Part shown: one piece after another, positions 51,007 to 59,379 of the stretch
How positions within the stretch are numbered: position 1 is the first letter of the stretch
Layout of the letters: every line of letters begins with the position of its first letter
DNA from: Dyadobacter jejuensis
GTDB taxonomy: Bacteria; Bacteroidota; Bacteroidia; Cytophagales; Spirosomataceae
DNA: 64,000 nt
NCBI RefSeq assembly: GCF_003149085.1
Contig: NZ_QGDT01000013.1
Span: 62,001-126,000, forward strand
Reading direction: 5' to 3'
Program-made: the position numbers and the translations under genes
Notes under the pieces: model-generated
What the model saw: only the letters and a program-made list of their open reading frames with translations
What the model was told of the DNA's origin: nothing
Database searches by the model: none

Positions 51007-52497
51007 CTATTTCAAAACCCTTTTCAAGGCTTTCCGAAGTTCTTCATTTTTATGCCTTTTTTGTAAAATGATGGGGGCTGCTACCCGTTCCCTGCATTCG
51101 AACAGAGCACAGCGTTCACAGGTCTGATTGACGATCCGACTCGGTAAGGCACGATCGGCTAAGAAATGGAGGGTGTCTTTGGCGTGGTCATCCAGATAGA
51201 TTCCCATAGATACGCTGGCATTTTGGTTGGCTTTTCCCCCTGTGGCCTGGGCCAGGCTGATCACCAAATAGGCGTCGTTGGTGTCGAGGTAGGTCGATTT
51301 TTGTGCCTGGCAAAGAACGACCGAGGGGGCTTCTGTAGCGTCTATCTCCGCTAGGTCGTTCAATATATTCAAAGCTACCCAACGGCGGCAATAGTGCTCG
51401 TCTCGAACGGTATGTGGATAGTGTTTTTTTGTAATATGTAGCTCCTTGGTCATATCGAAGCGGTTATGGCCAGGGAAATTATTGAATCGGGCAAAAAATA
51501 TCTGTTTTAGACCAAAGTATTTGGGCAAAACATTGCTCAACCGATAACAAAACGACTCAGGGGTGGTGTGGAAGTCCTGAATCATCGCCAATAATGCCTC
51601 AGGCTGCCAGTCGGGCTGTCCAAAAAAATTGGCTAGCCGAGGGACCAATAGCTTACGTTGAATGATGATGGCACTAGCGAAGTAGGAGGCCTTGAAGTTG
51701 TTGAGCAGTTGTTCGAAGTTTTCATCCTCGACCAATGCCGTAGTATATAGGCGGTTTTTAAGGTTGAGATGCAGATATCCAATCTCTCTGGCCAAAATAA
51801 AAGTACGTTGTATGCTACTCAGCTGATCGTTAATGAGGAGACGTGTGGACTTCGGGCCGGGAATAGTTAAGGACCTCACACTGGCAAACTCGGGATTAGA
51901 TTTCTCGTTAATTTGCTCCATCTCATATTGATGTTGCTCCACCAATATTTTGCTCAAACAGGACTCTTCTACTTGGTCAGAGCTAGCAAAGGCGTATTGG
52001 CTTAAGAAACTCTCGGCAGCCTCTTCGATGTCCTCGAAGTAGTTGTCGTGCATTTCCTGATAAGTCCTTAGCGCAGAGAAATGGAATTTCTCAATAGACA
52101 TATTATAATTTCGGGCAACCTCTATCAACGTCCCTATAAAAGCGCTGATCTTGGTGGGGGCATCCGACAAGATCTGTAACAGGCTAGCAGGGTCGATCCC
52201 AAAGAGCTCCAGGGGGAGCTCCGTCAGTACATTAGAGTCCAATAGTTCGGAGATGGGCTCCAATCTCTTATTGAGTTTCATGGACACCAGGTTGTCGTAT
52301 TCCACGTCTATGGCGCTGGCTAGGGCCAATATTTTGTCAGACTTGGGATATTTTTTACCTTTCTCTATTTCATTGATATAGGAGAGAGACAATCCAGATT
52401 TTTTCGATAACTCGTTTAAGGAAAGACCCTTGTCTAGTCTGAGTTGTTTGAGCTTTAATCCAAAAACGAGTTTTATATTATCTGTATTGATGGCCAC
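51007..52497 (-). CDS. ScfR/PccR-type fatty-acyl-responsive regulator
   Basis: 496 residues. N-terminal XRE helix-turn-helix (KLKQLRLDKGLSLNELSKKSGLS..., about residues 10-65), an IrrE/ImmA-like middle in which the zinc motif is lost (AREIGYLHL, no HExxH), and a C-terminal domain ending with a Cys cluster (TCERCALFECRERV). This architecture matches the short-chain acyl-CoA-responsive regulators PccR, MccR and RamB. GTG start at 52497: an in-frame TAG lies five codons upstream. Convergent with glutaryl-CoA dehydrogenase, which it may control (inference). Confidence 0.85.
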   Translation of the reverse strand: MAINTDNIKLVFGLKLKQLRLDKGLSLNELSKKSGLSLSYINEIEKGKKYPKSDKILALASAIDVEYDNLVSMKLNKRLEPISELLDSNVLTELPLELFGIDPASLLQILSDAPTKISAFIGTLIEVARNYNMSIEKFHFSALRTYQEMHDNYFEDIEEAAESFLSQYAFASSDQVEESCLSKILVEQHQYEMEQINEKSNPEFASVRSLTIPGPKSTRLLINDQLSSIQRTFILAREIGYLHLNLKNRLYTTALVEDENFEQLLNNFKASYFASAIIIQRKLLVPRLANFFGQPDWQPEALLAMIQDFHTTPESFCYRLSNVLPKYFGLKQIFFARFNNFPGHNRFDMTKELHITKKHYPHTVRDEHYCRRWVALNILNDLAEIDATEAPSVVLCQAQKSTYLDTNDAYLVISLAQATGGKANQNASVSMGIYLDDHAKDTLHFLADRALPSRIVNQTCERCALFECRERVAAPIILQKRHKNEELRKALKRVLK

Positions 52498-52585
52498 GGT
52501 CCGTGTGTTCTATTAGTTGATATATGATGGTGATGAGGGGGGCTGGAACTTCCCATTTGGGCAAAAAAATAGGCTTACCACGATA

Positions 52586-52593
52586 CAAAAGTA
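52586..52593 (-). promoter_or_regulatory. -7 box (TAnnTTTG) for the ScfR-type regulator
   Basis: TACTTTTG on the minus strand, 88 bp before the GTG at 52497; the -33 region is weak. Confidence 0.45.
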
Positions 52594-52626
52594 GGAAATT
52601 GGGGGTTCAATTGTATTAAAAATAAG

Positions 52627-52657
52627 AAAAGGAGTCACCAGAACGGTGACTCCTTTT
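52627..52657. terminator. Bidirectional terminator
   Basis: AAAAGGAGTCACC (52627-52639) pairs perfectly with GGTGACTCCTTTT (52645-52657), 13 bp with a 5-nt loop and T-runs. It follows the stop of the beta-barrel gene at 52678. Confidence 0.85.
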
Positions 52658-52677
52658 TCAAAATAAGGCCTTGTCGT

Positions 52678-53349
52678 TTAGAATATGGCAAAACCTAAAG
52701 TAGCTTGGAATAGGTTGCCCTTCCGGCCAAATTTGGCCTCTGTGTCGCTGTTGTTGAAATTAACCTTGGCGATTTCGGTAAAGTTACCTTCATACCGGAC
52801 GTCTAAGCTCAGTCGGCCGAAATCGAACCCAACGCCGGCCTGATAGCCATATGCGAGGTTGTTTTTAAATTCGGCATCGCTGTCGTCACCGGTAAAGTCG
52901 TCGAAGGAATCGTTAAGTTTTCCATTGGAAGAGAGTCTCAAAGACGCCATAGGGCCCACATTGATGCGGAAGATCTTCCCGATGCGTACCCCCAACAGGA
53001 TAGGGACATCCAAATTGGAAAAGCGCACATCTACTTTTCCTTCCTCGTTGGTAAGGCCGTCCTGGTATACGTTAAACTCTCCTCCTTTTTGAGAAAGTAA
53101 AAGTTCAGGTTGTACATAGAATTGTTTCCCAAATCGGAAGAAGACCCCGCCCACGAAGCCCAAAGATCGGTTGTCGTTGTCTTTGAAGTTAAAAGCATTT
53201 CCGTTATTGTCCAATGACAGGTCGTTGCTACCATTGATATTGGACAGGTTAGCCCCTGCCTTAACGCCAAAACGAAATGCAGGATCGTATTGGGCGGAGG
53301 CACTAAGACTAAACGAAATGGCTAGAATAGCGAGCAATAATTTTTTCAT
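52678..53349 (-). CDS. Outer-membrane beta-barrel (porin-like) protein
   Basis: 223 residues with a signal peptide (MKKLLLAILAISFSLSASA) and strands typical of the PorT/OmpX-type small barrels: FRFGVKAGANLSNINGS at the N-terminus, QFYVQPELLLSQKGGEF, VPILLGVRIGKIF, GYQAGVGFDFGRLSLDVRYE and a C-terminal FQATLGFAIF ending in Phe. Probably an eight-stranded barrel in the outer membrane; function unknown. The ATG at 53349 is chosen for the signal peptide; the frame is open to 53406. Confidence 0.9.
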   Translation of the reverse strand: MKKLLLAILAISFSLSASAQYDPAFRFGVKAGANLSNINGSNDLSLDNNGNAFNFKDNDNRSLGFVGGVFFRFGKQFYVQPELLLSQKGGEFNVYQDGLTNEEGKVDVRFSNLDVPILLGVRIGKIFRINVGPMASLRLSSNGKLNDSFDDFTGDDSDAEFKNNLAYGYQAGVGFDFGRLSLDVRYEGNFTEIAKVNFNNSDTEAKFGRKGNLFQATLGFAIF

Positions 53350-53516
53350 GGCTAATAGATAGTTGTGTTGGGGTAATGATTTTAAACTTTGGATTATATA
53401 ACACAAAAAATGTGCCTGTATTGTATGGAACGTCTCGATGGGGTCGAAAATGCCGCTTCAAAGTACATATTATCAGGGAATGTACGGGGAACTCGATAAG
53501 TGCCATTAAAAAACCT

Positions 53517-53524
53517 TATTTTTG
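53517..53524 (+). promoter_or_regulatory. -7 box (TAnnTTTG) for leuS
   Basis: TATTTTTG, exact consensus, about 100 bp before the leuS ATG; -33 partner unclear. Confidence 0.45.
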
Positions 53525-53626
53525 CGGGAAATTTACTAATTGGGTATCTCGATAGCTCCCTTGAGCTGTTCCCGATTGGGGAATATGGACATAGAAATCA
53601 TCAAAATAAAAAGTAGTATCTGCATC

Positions 53627-56434
53627 ATGAGTGAGTATAACCACAAAGAGATAGAGAAAAAATGGCAACAGTTTTGGGACCAAAATCAGGTATTTAAGGT
53701 TAATAACGAGTCCGATTTGCCCAAATACTATGTGTTAGACATGTTTCCCTATCCTTCGGGAGCCGGGCTACACGTGGGGCATCCACTGGGCTATATCGCC
53801 TCGGACATATACTCCCGGTACAAGCGGCAGAAGGGCTTTAATGTCTTACATCCTATGGGATTTGATAGCTTCGGGCTGCCTGCTGAGCAATATGCTATTC
53901 AGACGGGCCAACACCCAGCCGTTACCACCAGAGACAATATAGCCAGATATATAGACCAATTAAAAAACTTGGGCTTTAGCTATGACTGGAGTAGGGAGGT
54001 ACGTACTTCGGAGCCATCCTACTACCGTTGGACCCAATGGATCTTTAAATGCCTTTTCGATAGCTGGTACAATATAGCCTCCGACAAGGCGGAGGGCATC
54101 GATAGCTTGATCGCTGAGTTTGAAAAAAATGGCAATATAGAGGTAAAGGCAGTATGCGATGAGGATACCCCCATTTTTACGGCCAGCCAATGGAATAGCT
54201 GGAGTGACGAGGACCGCTATCGCATGACCCTCAAATATAGGCTTACCTATGTGGCCGATGCTACGGTCAACTGGTGCCCAGGCTTAGGGTCGGTACTTTC
54301 CAATGATGAGGTGAAGGATGGAGTTTCCGAAAGAGGCGGGTTCCCTGTCGTGCAGAAATTGATGCGCCAGTGGATGATGCGAATCTCGTCGTATGCCCAG
54401 CGCTTACTCGACGGCCTCGATACGGTCGACTGGTCCGATTCGCTCAAAGAACAGCAGCGCAACTGGATAGGGCGGTCGGTAGGAGCCTTGGTGAAGTTTC
54501 AGCTGGAGGGCTTAGATCAGCATATCGAAGTGTTTACCACCCGGGTCGATACCATCTATGGGGTGTCGTTTATGGTAATAGCCCCCGAGCATGAGCTCGT
54601 GGAGCAGATAACGACAGACTCCCAAAAAGAAGAAATAGGGGCCTATATAGAAATGACTAAGAAGCGCTCCGAAAGAGACAGAATGTCGGACGTGAAAACG
54701 GTATCAGGAGCCTTTACGGGGGCATATGTCCTCAATCCGCTTAGTCAAGAAAGAGTGCCTGTTTATATAGCCGACTACGTGTTAGCAGGCTACGGGACAG
54801 GGGCGGTGATGGCCGTACCTTCTGGCGACCAGCGAGATTGGAACTTTGCCAAGCATTTCGACTTGCCTATCGTCCCCATTCTGGATGCTCAAAAAAACAT
54901 TGAAAAGGAGGCAGATAGTACCAAAGAAGGCCAGTATATCAATTCCGGAATTATCGATGGACTTACCTTTGCTGAAGCCAATGAAAAGCTCATTGCCTAT
55001 ATAGAAGATCAGGGTATTGGTAAAGGCAAAATTAACTACCGGATCAGAGACGCCGTATTTGGTCGTCAACGGTATTGGGGAGAACCCGTGCCGGTGTATT
55101 ACAAAACCGATAGCCAAGGACAAGCCCTACCATATCTGATAGACGATGCCGAGCTTCCGCTCAACTTGCCGGCCATTGATAAATACCTGCCCACCGAAAC
55201 GGGCGAGCCACCTCTGGGCCGGGCCGAAGGCTGGGGCCATGAGTCGGGACATCCTTACGAGCTAAGCACCATGCCTGGCTGGGCGGGTAGCAGCTGGTAT
55301 TGGTACCGCTATATGGACCCTCAGAATGATGAAGCCTTTGCCTCTAAAGAAGCCATTGACTATTGGAAAGCAGTCGATTTGTATATTGGAGGTACCGAAC
55401 ACGCTACGGGGCATTTGTTGTATAGCCGGTTTTGGAACAAATTCCTGAAAGATAGGGGCTATGTATCGGAAGAGGAACCTTTCAAAAAACTGATTAACCA
55501 GGGAATGATCCAGGGGAGGAGCAACTTCGTGTACCGGGTTAAGAATGCCGACCTTACCCATCCGATTTTTGTAAGTGCGGGCCTTAAAAGCCAATACGAA
55601 GTGACCGCCCTGCATGTAGATGTAAATATCGTTGAAAATGACGTGCTGAATGTAGATAAGTTTAAGGCTTCTCGCCCCGATTTGTTTGCAGAAAAGGCAG
55701 AGTTTATTTTGGAAGACGGAAAATATATCTGTGGAACCGAGGTGGAGAAAATGTCTAAGTCTAAGTTTAATGTTGTCAATCCCGATGATATAATTGCTCG
55801 CTATGGTGCCGATACCCTGCGCCTTTACGAAATGTTCCTAGGGCCTCTCGAACAGGCTAAGCCTTGGAACACCAACGGTATTGACGGGACTTATCGATTT
55901 ATCAAAAAGCTATGGCGATTGTTCTATAACGATAATGGACAGTATGTTGTGGAAGATAAGCCTGCCACCGAGGCAGAGTTAAAAGTCCTACATAAGACTA
56001 TCAAAAAAGTGGAGGGGGATATCGAGAACTTCTCCTTCAATACAGCGGTAAGCGCCTTTATGGTTTGTGTGAACGATCTAGGTGGTCTTAAGTCCCATAA
56101 CAAGGGCATACTTGAGCAACTGGTCATACTCATTTCGGCCTATGCACCGCATATAGCCGAAGAGTTGTGGACCGTTTTAGGCCATGAGGCAGGTACCGTT
56201 TCTTCGGCCCCATACCCAGTGTGGGAGCAAAAATATGTGGTCGACGCCGTATTCGAGTATCCAGTTCAGATCAACGGTAAAGTGAGAGCGACCATGCCTT
56301 TCGCTCTTGATACATCGGTAGCCGATATTCAGGCCGAAGTGCTAGCCAACGAAACGGTACTCAAATGGATGGAAGGGAAACCTGCCAAAAAGGTCATTGT
56401 GGTTCCCAAGCGAATTGTAAACGTGGTGATCTAA
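53627..56434 (+). CDS. leuS: Leucyl-tRNA synthetase
   Basis: 935-residue class I synthetase charging tRNA-Leu. HIGH-type HVGHPLGY near residue 50, an inserted editing domain (VFTTRVDTIYG...), the ETG-rich domain and the KMSKS motif in EKMSKSKFNVVNPDDII (near 710), then the anticodon and C-terminal domains. Start at 53627 (MSEYNHKEIEKKW) is the family's N-terminus; the frame is open to 53540, but that part overlaps the leader. A terminator follows at 56588. Confidence 0.97.
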   Translation: MSEYNHKEIEKKWQQFWDQNQVFKVNNESDLPKYYVLDMFPYPSGAGLHVGHPLGYIASDIYSRYKRQKGFNVLHPMGFDSFGLPAEQYAIQTGQHPAVTTRDNIARYIDQLKNLGFSYDWSREVRTSEPSYYRWTQWIFKCLFDSWYNIASDKAEGIDSLIAEFEKNGNIEVKAVCDEDTPIFTASQWNSWSDEDRYRMTLKYRLTYVADATVNWCPGLGSVLSNDEVKDGVSERGGFPVVQKLMRQWMMRISSYAQRLLDGLDTVDWSDSLKEQQRNWIGRSVGALVKFQLEGLDQHIEVFTTRVDTIYGVSFMVIAPEHELVEQITTDSQKEEIGAYIEMTKKRSERDRMSDVKTVSGAFTGAYVLNPLSQERVPVYIADYVLAGYGTGAVMAVPSGDQRDWNFAKHFDLPIVPILDAQKNIEKEADSTKEGQYINSGIIDGLTFAEANEKLIAYIEDQGIGKGKINYRIRDAVFGRQRYWGEPVPVYYKTDSQGQALPYLIDDAELPLNLPAIDKYLPTETGEPPLGRAEGWGHESGHPYELSTMPGWAGSSWYWYRYMDPQNDEAFASKEAIDYWKAVDLYIGGTEHATGHLLYSRFWNKFLKDRGYVSEEEPFKKLINQGMIQGRSNFVYRVKNADLTHPIFVSAGLKSQYEVTALHVDVNIVENDVLNVDKFKASRPDLFAEKAEFILEDGKYICGTEVEKMSKSKFNVVNPDDIIARYGADTLRLYEMFLGPLEQAKPWNTNGIDGTYRFIKKLWRLFYNDNGQYVVEDKPATEAELKVLHKTIKKVEGDIENFSFNTAVSAFMVCVNDLGGLKSHNKGILEQLVILISAYAPHIAEELWTVLGHEAGTVSSAPYPVWEQKYVVDAVFEYPVQINGKVRATMPFALDTSVADIQAEVLANETVLKWMEGKPAKKVIVVPKRIVNVVI

Positions 56435-56587
56435 TATTTCCAATTGCGATTATTACGATTGGTTCGCATCGGTTTCGGCAGTCAGCCTCTTTTCTACAAA
56501 GAATTTCGGGGCCTTGGCTAGTAGATGAGTCGCGATAGTGAAAATGTTGATACAATTAGCTTCGTGATAGGGGCTAGTAGGCCTCAC

Positions 56588-56632
56588 AAAAAGGGGTAAG
56601 GAGAGCGGAGAACTCTTACTTACCCTTTTTTT
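56588..56632 (+). terminator. leuS terminator
   Basis: GGGTAAG (56594-56600) pairs with CTTACCC (56619-56625), extended by A/T pairs on both sides, followed by TTTTTTT on the plus strand. Confidence 0.7.
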
Positions 56633-56740
56633 ATGTTTGGAGCCTTGCAAAACAAAAGAACCGCCCGACAGGTGCCGGACGGTAGTGCATAGTGTGTTTC
56701 TTAAATAATGGTGTCAGTACTTTGAAACCTCTCTTTTTAG

Positions 56741-56891
56741 TTGTTGATGAAGTGTAATAATGTGTGTATCGTATTCTTTAGGTTGTTGATGAAGTGTAAT
56801 AATGCGTGTATTGAATTCTTAGTTTGTTGATGAAATGTATTCTTTATTGTTGATGAACCTTAAAAAGATAGTGTGCTTATATGTATTCTTA
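56741..56891. repeat. Degenerate tandem repeat array, unit about 42 bp
   Basis: TTGTTGATGAA occurs four times, at 56741-56751, 56783-56793, 56824-56834 and 56847-56857. The first two copies extend over about 40 bp with few differences (TTGTTGATGAAGTGTAATAATG...GTATTCTT); later copies are shortened. Extra ATGTATTCTT pieces lie at 56836 and 56881. Spacings are 42, 41 and 23 bp, so the array is decaying. No spacers or CRISPR-like regularity. Confidence 0.85.
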
Positions 56892-57043
56892 AGACTCCAT
56901 CCTTGGGCATTGGTCACCTTTTTAGAGAAATAATTCTTATGTTTTTAAATACAAATTCTATAGTTGTCTGTATTTTAGGTGGTTAGAGGTGGTAATTTTT
57001 TAATAATAAAAATGAAAAATTTAAAAATCGTTTAGTGGGGTAT

Positions 57044-57075
57044 AAAAAAAAGGACTCATTGAGTTGAGTCCCTTT
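57044..57075 (-). terminator. Terminator of the TIM-barrel/M16 operon
   Basis: GGACTCA (57052-57058) pairs with TGAGTCC (57065-57071), loop 6 nt; on the minus strand the hairpin is followed by TTTTTTT. It lies 23 bp past the stop of the minus-strand gene ending at 57098. Confidence 0.75.
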
Positions 57076-57097
57076 TGATGGTCAGTGTTCTTTTTTA

Positions 57098-57955
57098 TTA
57101 TTCCCTTAGTCCTGTGATATAGTCGATCGTTTCGGGGATTTGTTTAAGATAGGAGGGGCTTTCATCCTCTATAAAATAGTGCTGGATGCCAATTTTTTTG
57201 GCCGTTTGTAGTACGGCCTTAATGTCGATTTGTCCTTTGCCCAGCGCCACGTCATTGGTGGTGGGGGTGCCTCCAGATAAGTCGCCGACAACTCCTTTTT
57301 TCAAATCTTTTAAATGCATTAATTTCCAGCGGTTTCCGTATTTTTTTAATAATGCCACAGGATCCTGGCCTGGGAATTGCGTCCAGAGCAAGTCCATTTC
57401 GAAGGAGACATAACGGGGGTCTGTATTTTCTGCAATATAGTCGAACAAGGTACCCTGGCCATAAGGAACGAATTCATAACCGTGGTTATGGTAGCATAGG
57501 GTCAGCCCATGGTCGGCGAGTATTTTACCTGCCTTATTGAAATCTTTTACCGCCTTTTGAGCGGTTTTTAAGTCGAAGCCCGATTTGTCGTGGGGGATCC
57601 AGGCCACCATCACATATTTGGCGCCTAGTATTTTAGCGTCCCTGATGGTGGGTTCAGGGTCGGCGACAAGGTTGTTATAGCCAGCCCCAATAGAGGGCAT
57701 CGTTATCCCTCGTTTGTCGAGTTCTGCTCTGAGTTCTGCGGTGCTAATTCCGGGCAGCGGACCACCTTCCATTTCGGTAATTCCCAGGCTGGCGATGGTG
57801 TCGAGCGTGGCTGGAATACCCTGGGCCCAGCTTCCTCTGAAAGTATAGGCCTGTACGCCGAGAGGATGGGTGTATACAGGTTCTTTTTGTGCCCAAACAG
57901 CGCAAAAAAGTGCAGGGATAATCAGCAGAAGGATGGTTATTGATCGTACTTTCAT
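57098..57955 (-). CDS. Exported sugar phosphate isomerase/epimerase-like protein
   Basis: 285 residues, signal peptide (about residues 4-22, ending WAQ) and an AP-endonuclease-2/xylose-isomerase-like TIM barrel. Motifs include LGVQAYTFRG, CYHNHGYEF (His pair for the metal), SFEMDLLWTQFPG and a late HYFIEDESPSY with acidic metal ligands. Reaction unknown; secreted members are common in Bacteroidota carbohydrate regions. Last gene of a likely three-gene minus-strand unit behind the M16 peptidases (12-bp gap). Confidence 0.88.
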   Translation of the reverse strand: MKVRSITILLLIIPALFCAVWAQKEPVYTHPLGVQAYTFRGSWAQGIPATLDTIASLGITEMEGGPLPGISTAELRAELDKRGITMPSIGAGYNNLVADPEPTIRDAKILGAKYVMVAWIPHDKSGFDLKTAQKAVKDFNKAGKILADHGLTLCYHNHGYEFVPYGQGTLFDYIAENTDPRYVSFEMDLLWTQFPGQDPVALLKKYGNRWKLMHLKDLKKGVVGDLSGGTPTTNDVALGKGQIDIKAVLQTAKKIGIQHYFIEDESPSYLKQIPETIDYITGLRE

Positions 57956-57967
57956 GTGTTTTATGGA

Positions 57968-59344
57968 TTAGTAGTTGTCTTCTTTAATCTCTCTTTCAGT
58001 AATGGGGCCATACTTTCGGACTTGTTCCCTTATTTCCGACGATTTGCCAATCAGCACAAACTGCAGCTGGTCCTTAGGGAAGTACTCCTTGATGATCCGC
58101 TTGGTTTCTTTTAGGTCCAGTTGTTCTACTTTTTGCTGGAAGCCGTTGATAAAAGTCTCATCAAATCCAAAGCGATACATGGCCGTCAAGAGCTGTGCCA
58201 AGCTCCCTGCAGACTCGTAGTTAGGGGGGAAGTCACCCTTTACGTAGGCCTTGGCCGATGCCAAAATCTCCTCATTGAGTCCCGTGGTATGGAGGCTATC
58301 GAGCACTTGAAGGGCCATGTCTATGGCCGGTACGGTAGTAGCTGTTTTGGTAAATGTAAAAATACCGAAGCTACCTCCGTATTTATATCTCGAAAAGCTG
58401 CTCCTTGCACCATAGGTGAGGCCTGAGTTTACCCGCAGGGCGTCGTTGAGCCAGGAGGTAAACCGCCCTCCCAGGATGGTATTTACCACCATAATGGGTA
58501 CGTAGTCGGGAGAATTATAGGCGATTCCTTTGCCGCCGATTAGGAAAGTCGTTTCTCGTGCATCCTCCTTGTTGACCAAGAGGACGCGGTTTCCGCTCCA
58601 TGAATGGCTCGGAGATTTGCGTTTGATCATCCTTGAGGGCTGCGTCTTCCAGTCGCCAAAGAGACTGGTCAATTTAGTCTTCATCTTTTTGCTGTCAAAA
58701 TCGCCCACGATAGCCAGTGCCGCATGATCGGTAGTATAATAGGTTTCGTAAAACTTCCGAATCTGGGCCGTAGTTATGGGTGCTAAAGATTCAGGGGTAC
58801 CGTCTACAGGGGATCCATATGGGAAGTCAGGGAATAGTTGGGCATTAAAGTAATTGCCAATCACCGACCGCGGACTTTCCTTGGCCTGTACCAGTTCCAA
58901 AAGTTTTCTTTCCTTGTTTTTTAGAAACTCTTCTTCGTTAAAGGTGGGCCGCGTAACCACTTCTTTAAATAGCGCCAATAATTGGTCCTGGTCTTTACTA
59001 GCAAAGGAGGCCCGGATACCCGCCTGGTCATGATCGGCAAAGGTTTGCATGGAGGCACCCACAAAGTCTACGTTTTGGTCTATTTCGCTCTTTGTGTACT
59101 TCGCTGTTCCGAGCATCAGGCTTTGGGCCGTAAGGCTAGAGAGCCCGGGTATTTCACCATCCTGGATGGCGCCGGCGTCGAAAGTCAGGTGGACCTGTAT
59201 AAGGGGGACTTCATGTTGTTCCATTAAAAACAGCGTAAGACCGTTTTTTAACTTTACTGTTTCATAAGCCGGCAGCTTAAAGTTATGTTGCGCCTGGGCA
59301 CCAATGGCCACAAGGGTAAAAATCAGGGGAAGTATCTTTTTCAT
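57968..59344 (-). CDS. M16 peptidase homologue without zinc motif
   Basis: 458 residues, signal peptide to about residue 18, and an M16 (inverzincin) fold. The zinc-binding HxxEH is missing (SSLTAQSLMLG where it should be), while the C-terminal Arg/Tyr-bearing motif (NDALRVNSGLTYGARSSF) is kept. It should be the non-catalytic half of a heterodimer, as in mitochondrial MPP. It follows the active M16 gene by 35 bp on the same strand. Confidence 0.92.
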   Translation of the reverse strand: MKKILPLIFTLVAIGAQAQHNFKLPAYETVKLKNGLTLFLMEQHEVPLIQVHLTFDAGAIQDGEIPGLSSLTAQSLMLGTAKYTKSEIDQNVDFVGASMQTFADHDQAGIRASFASKDQDQLLALFKEVVTRPTFNEEEFLKNKERKLLELVQAKESPRSVIGNYFNAQLFPDFPYGSPVDGTPESLAPITTAQIRKFYETYYTTDHAALAIVGDFDSKKMKTKLTSLFGDWKTQPSRMIKRKSPSHSWSGNRVLLVNKEDARETTFLIGGKGIAYNSPDYVPIMVVNTILGGRFTSWLNDALRVNSGLTYGARSSFSRYKYGGSFGIFTFTKTATTVPAIDMALQVLDSLHTTGLNEEILASAKAYVKGDFPPNYESAGSLAQLLTAMYRFGFDETFINGFQQKVEQLDLKETKRIIKEYFPKDQLQFVLIGKSSEIREQVRKYGPITEREIKEDNY

Positions 59345-59379
59345 ATATAGCTTACTAAATGATTCGACATTGGGGAGTT

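Larger units (their letters stand above)
56435..57097. other. 663-bp gap with terminators and a repeat array
   Basis: No gene. It contains the leuS terminator (56588-56632), a small hairpin (56660-56683) with a U-rich minus-strand tail, a degenerate tandem repeat array (56741-56891) and the terminator of the downstream TIM-barrel gene (57044-57075). Confidence 0.6.

Noticed and set aside
56453-56650. Short minus-strand ORF after leuS
   Set aside because: It spans the leuS terminator and has no recognisable domain or start context.
56741-56891. CRISPR array
   Set aside because: Repeat spacings are unequal (42, 41, 23 bp), there are no unique spacers and no cas genes in the window.
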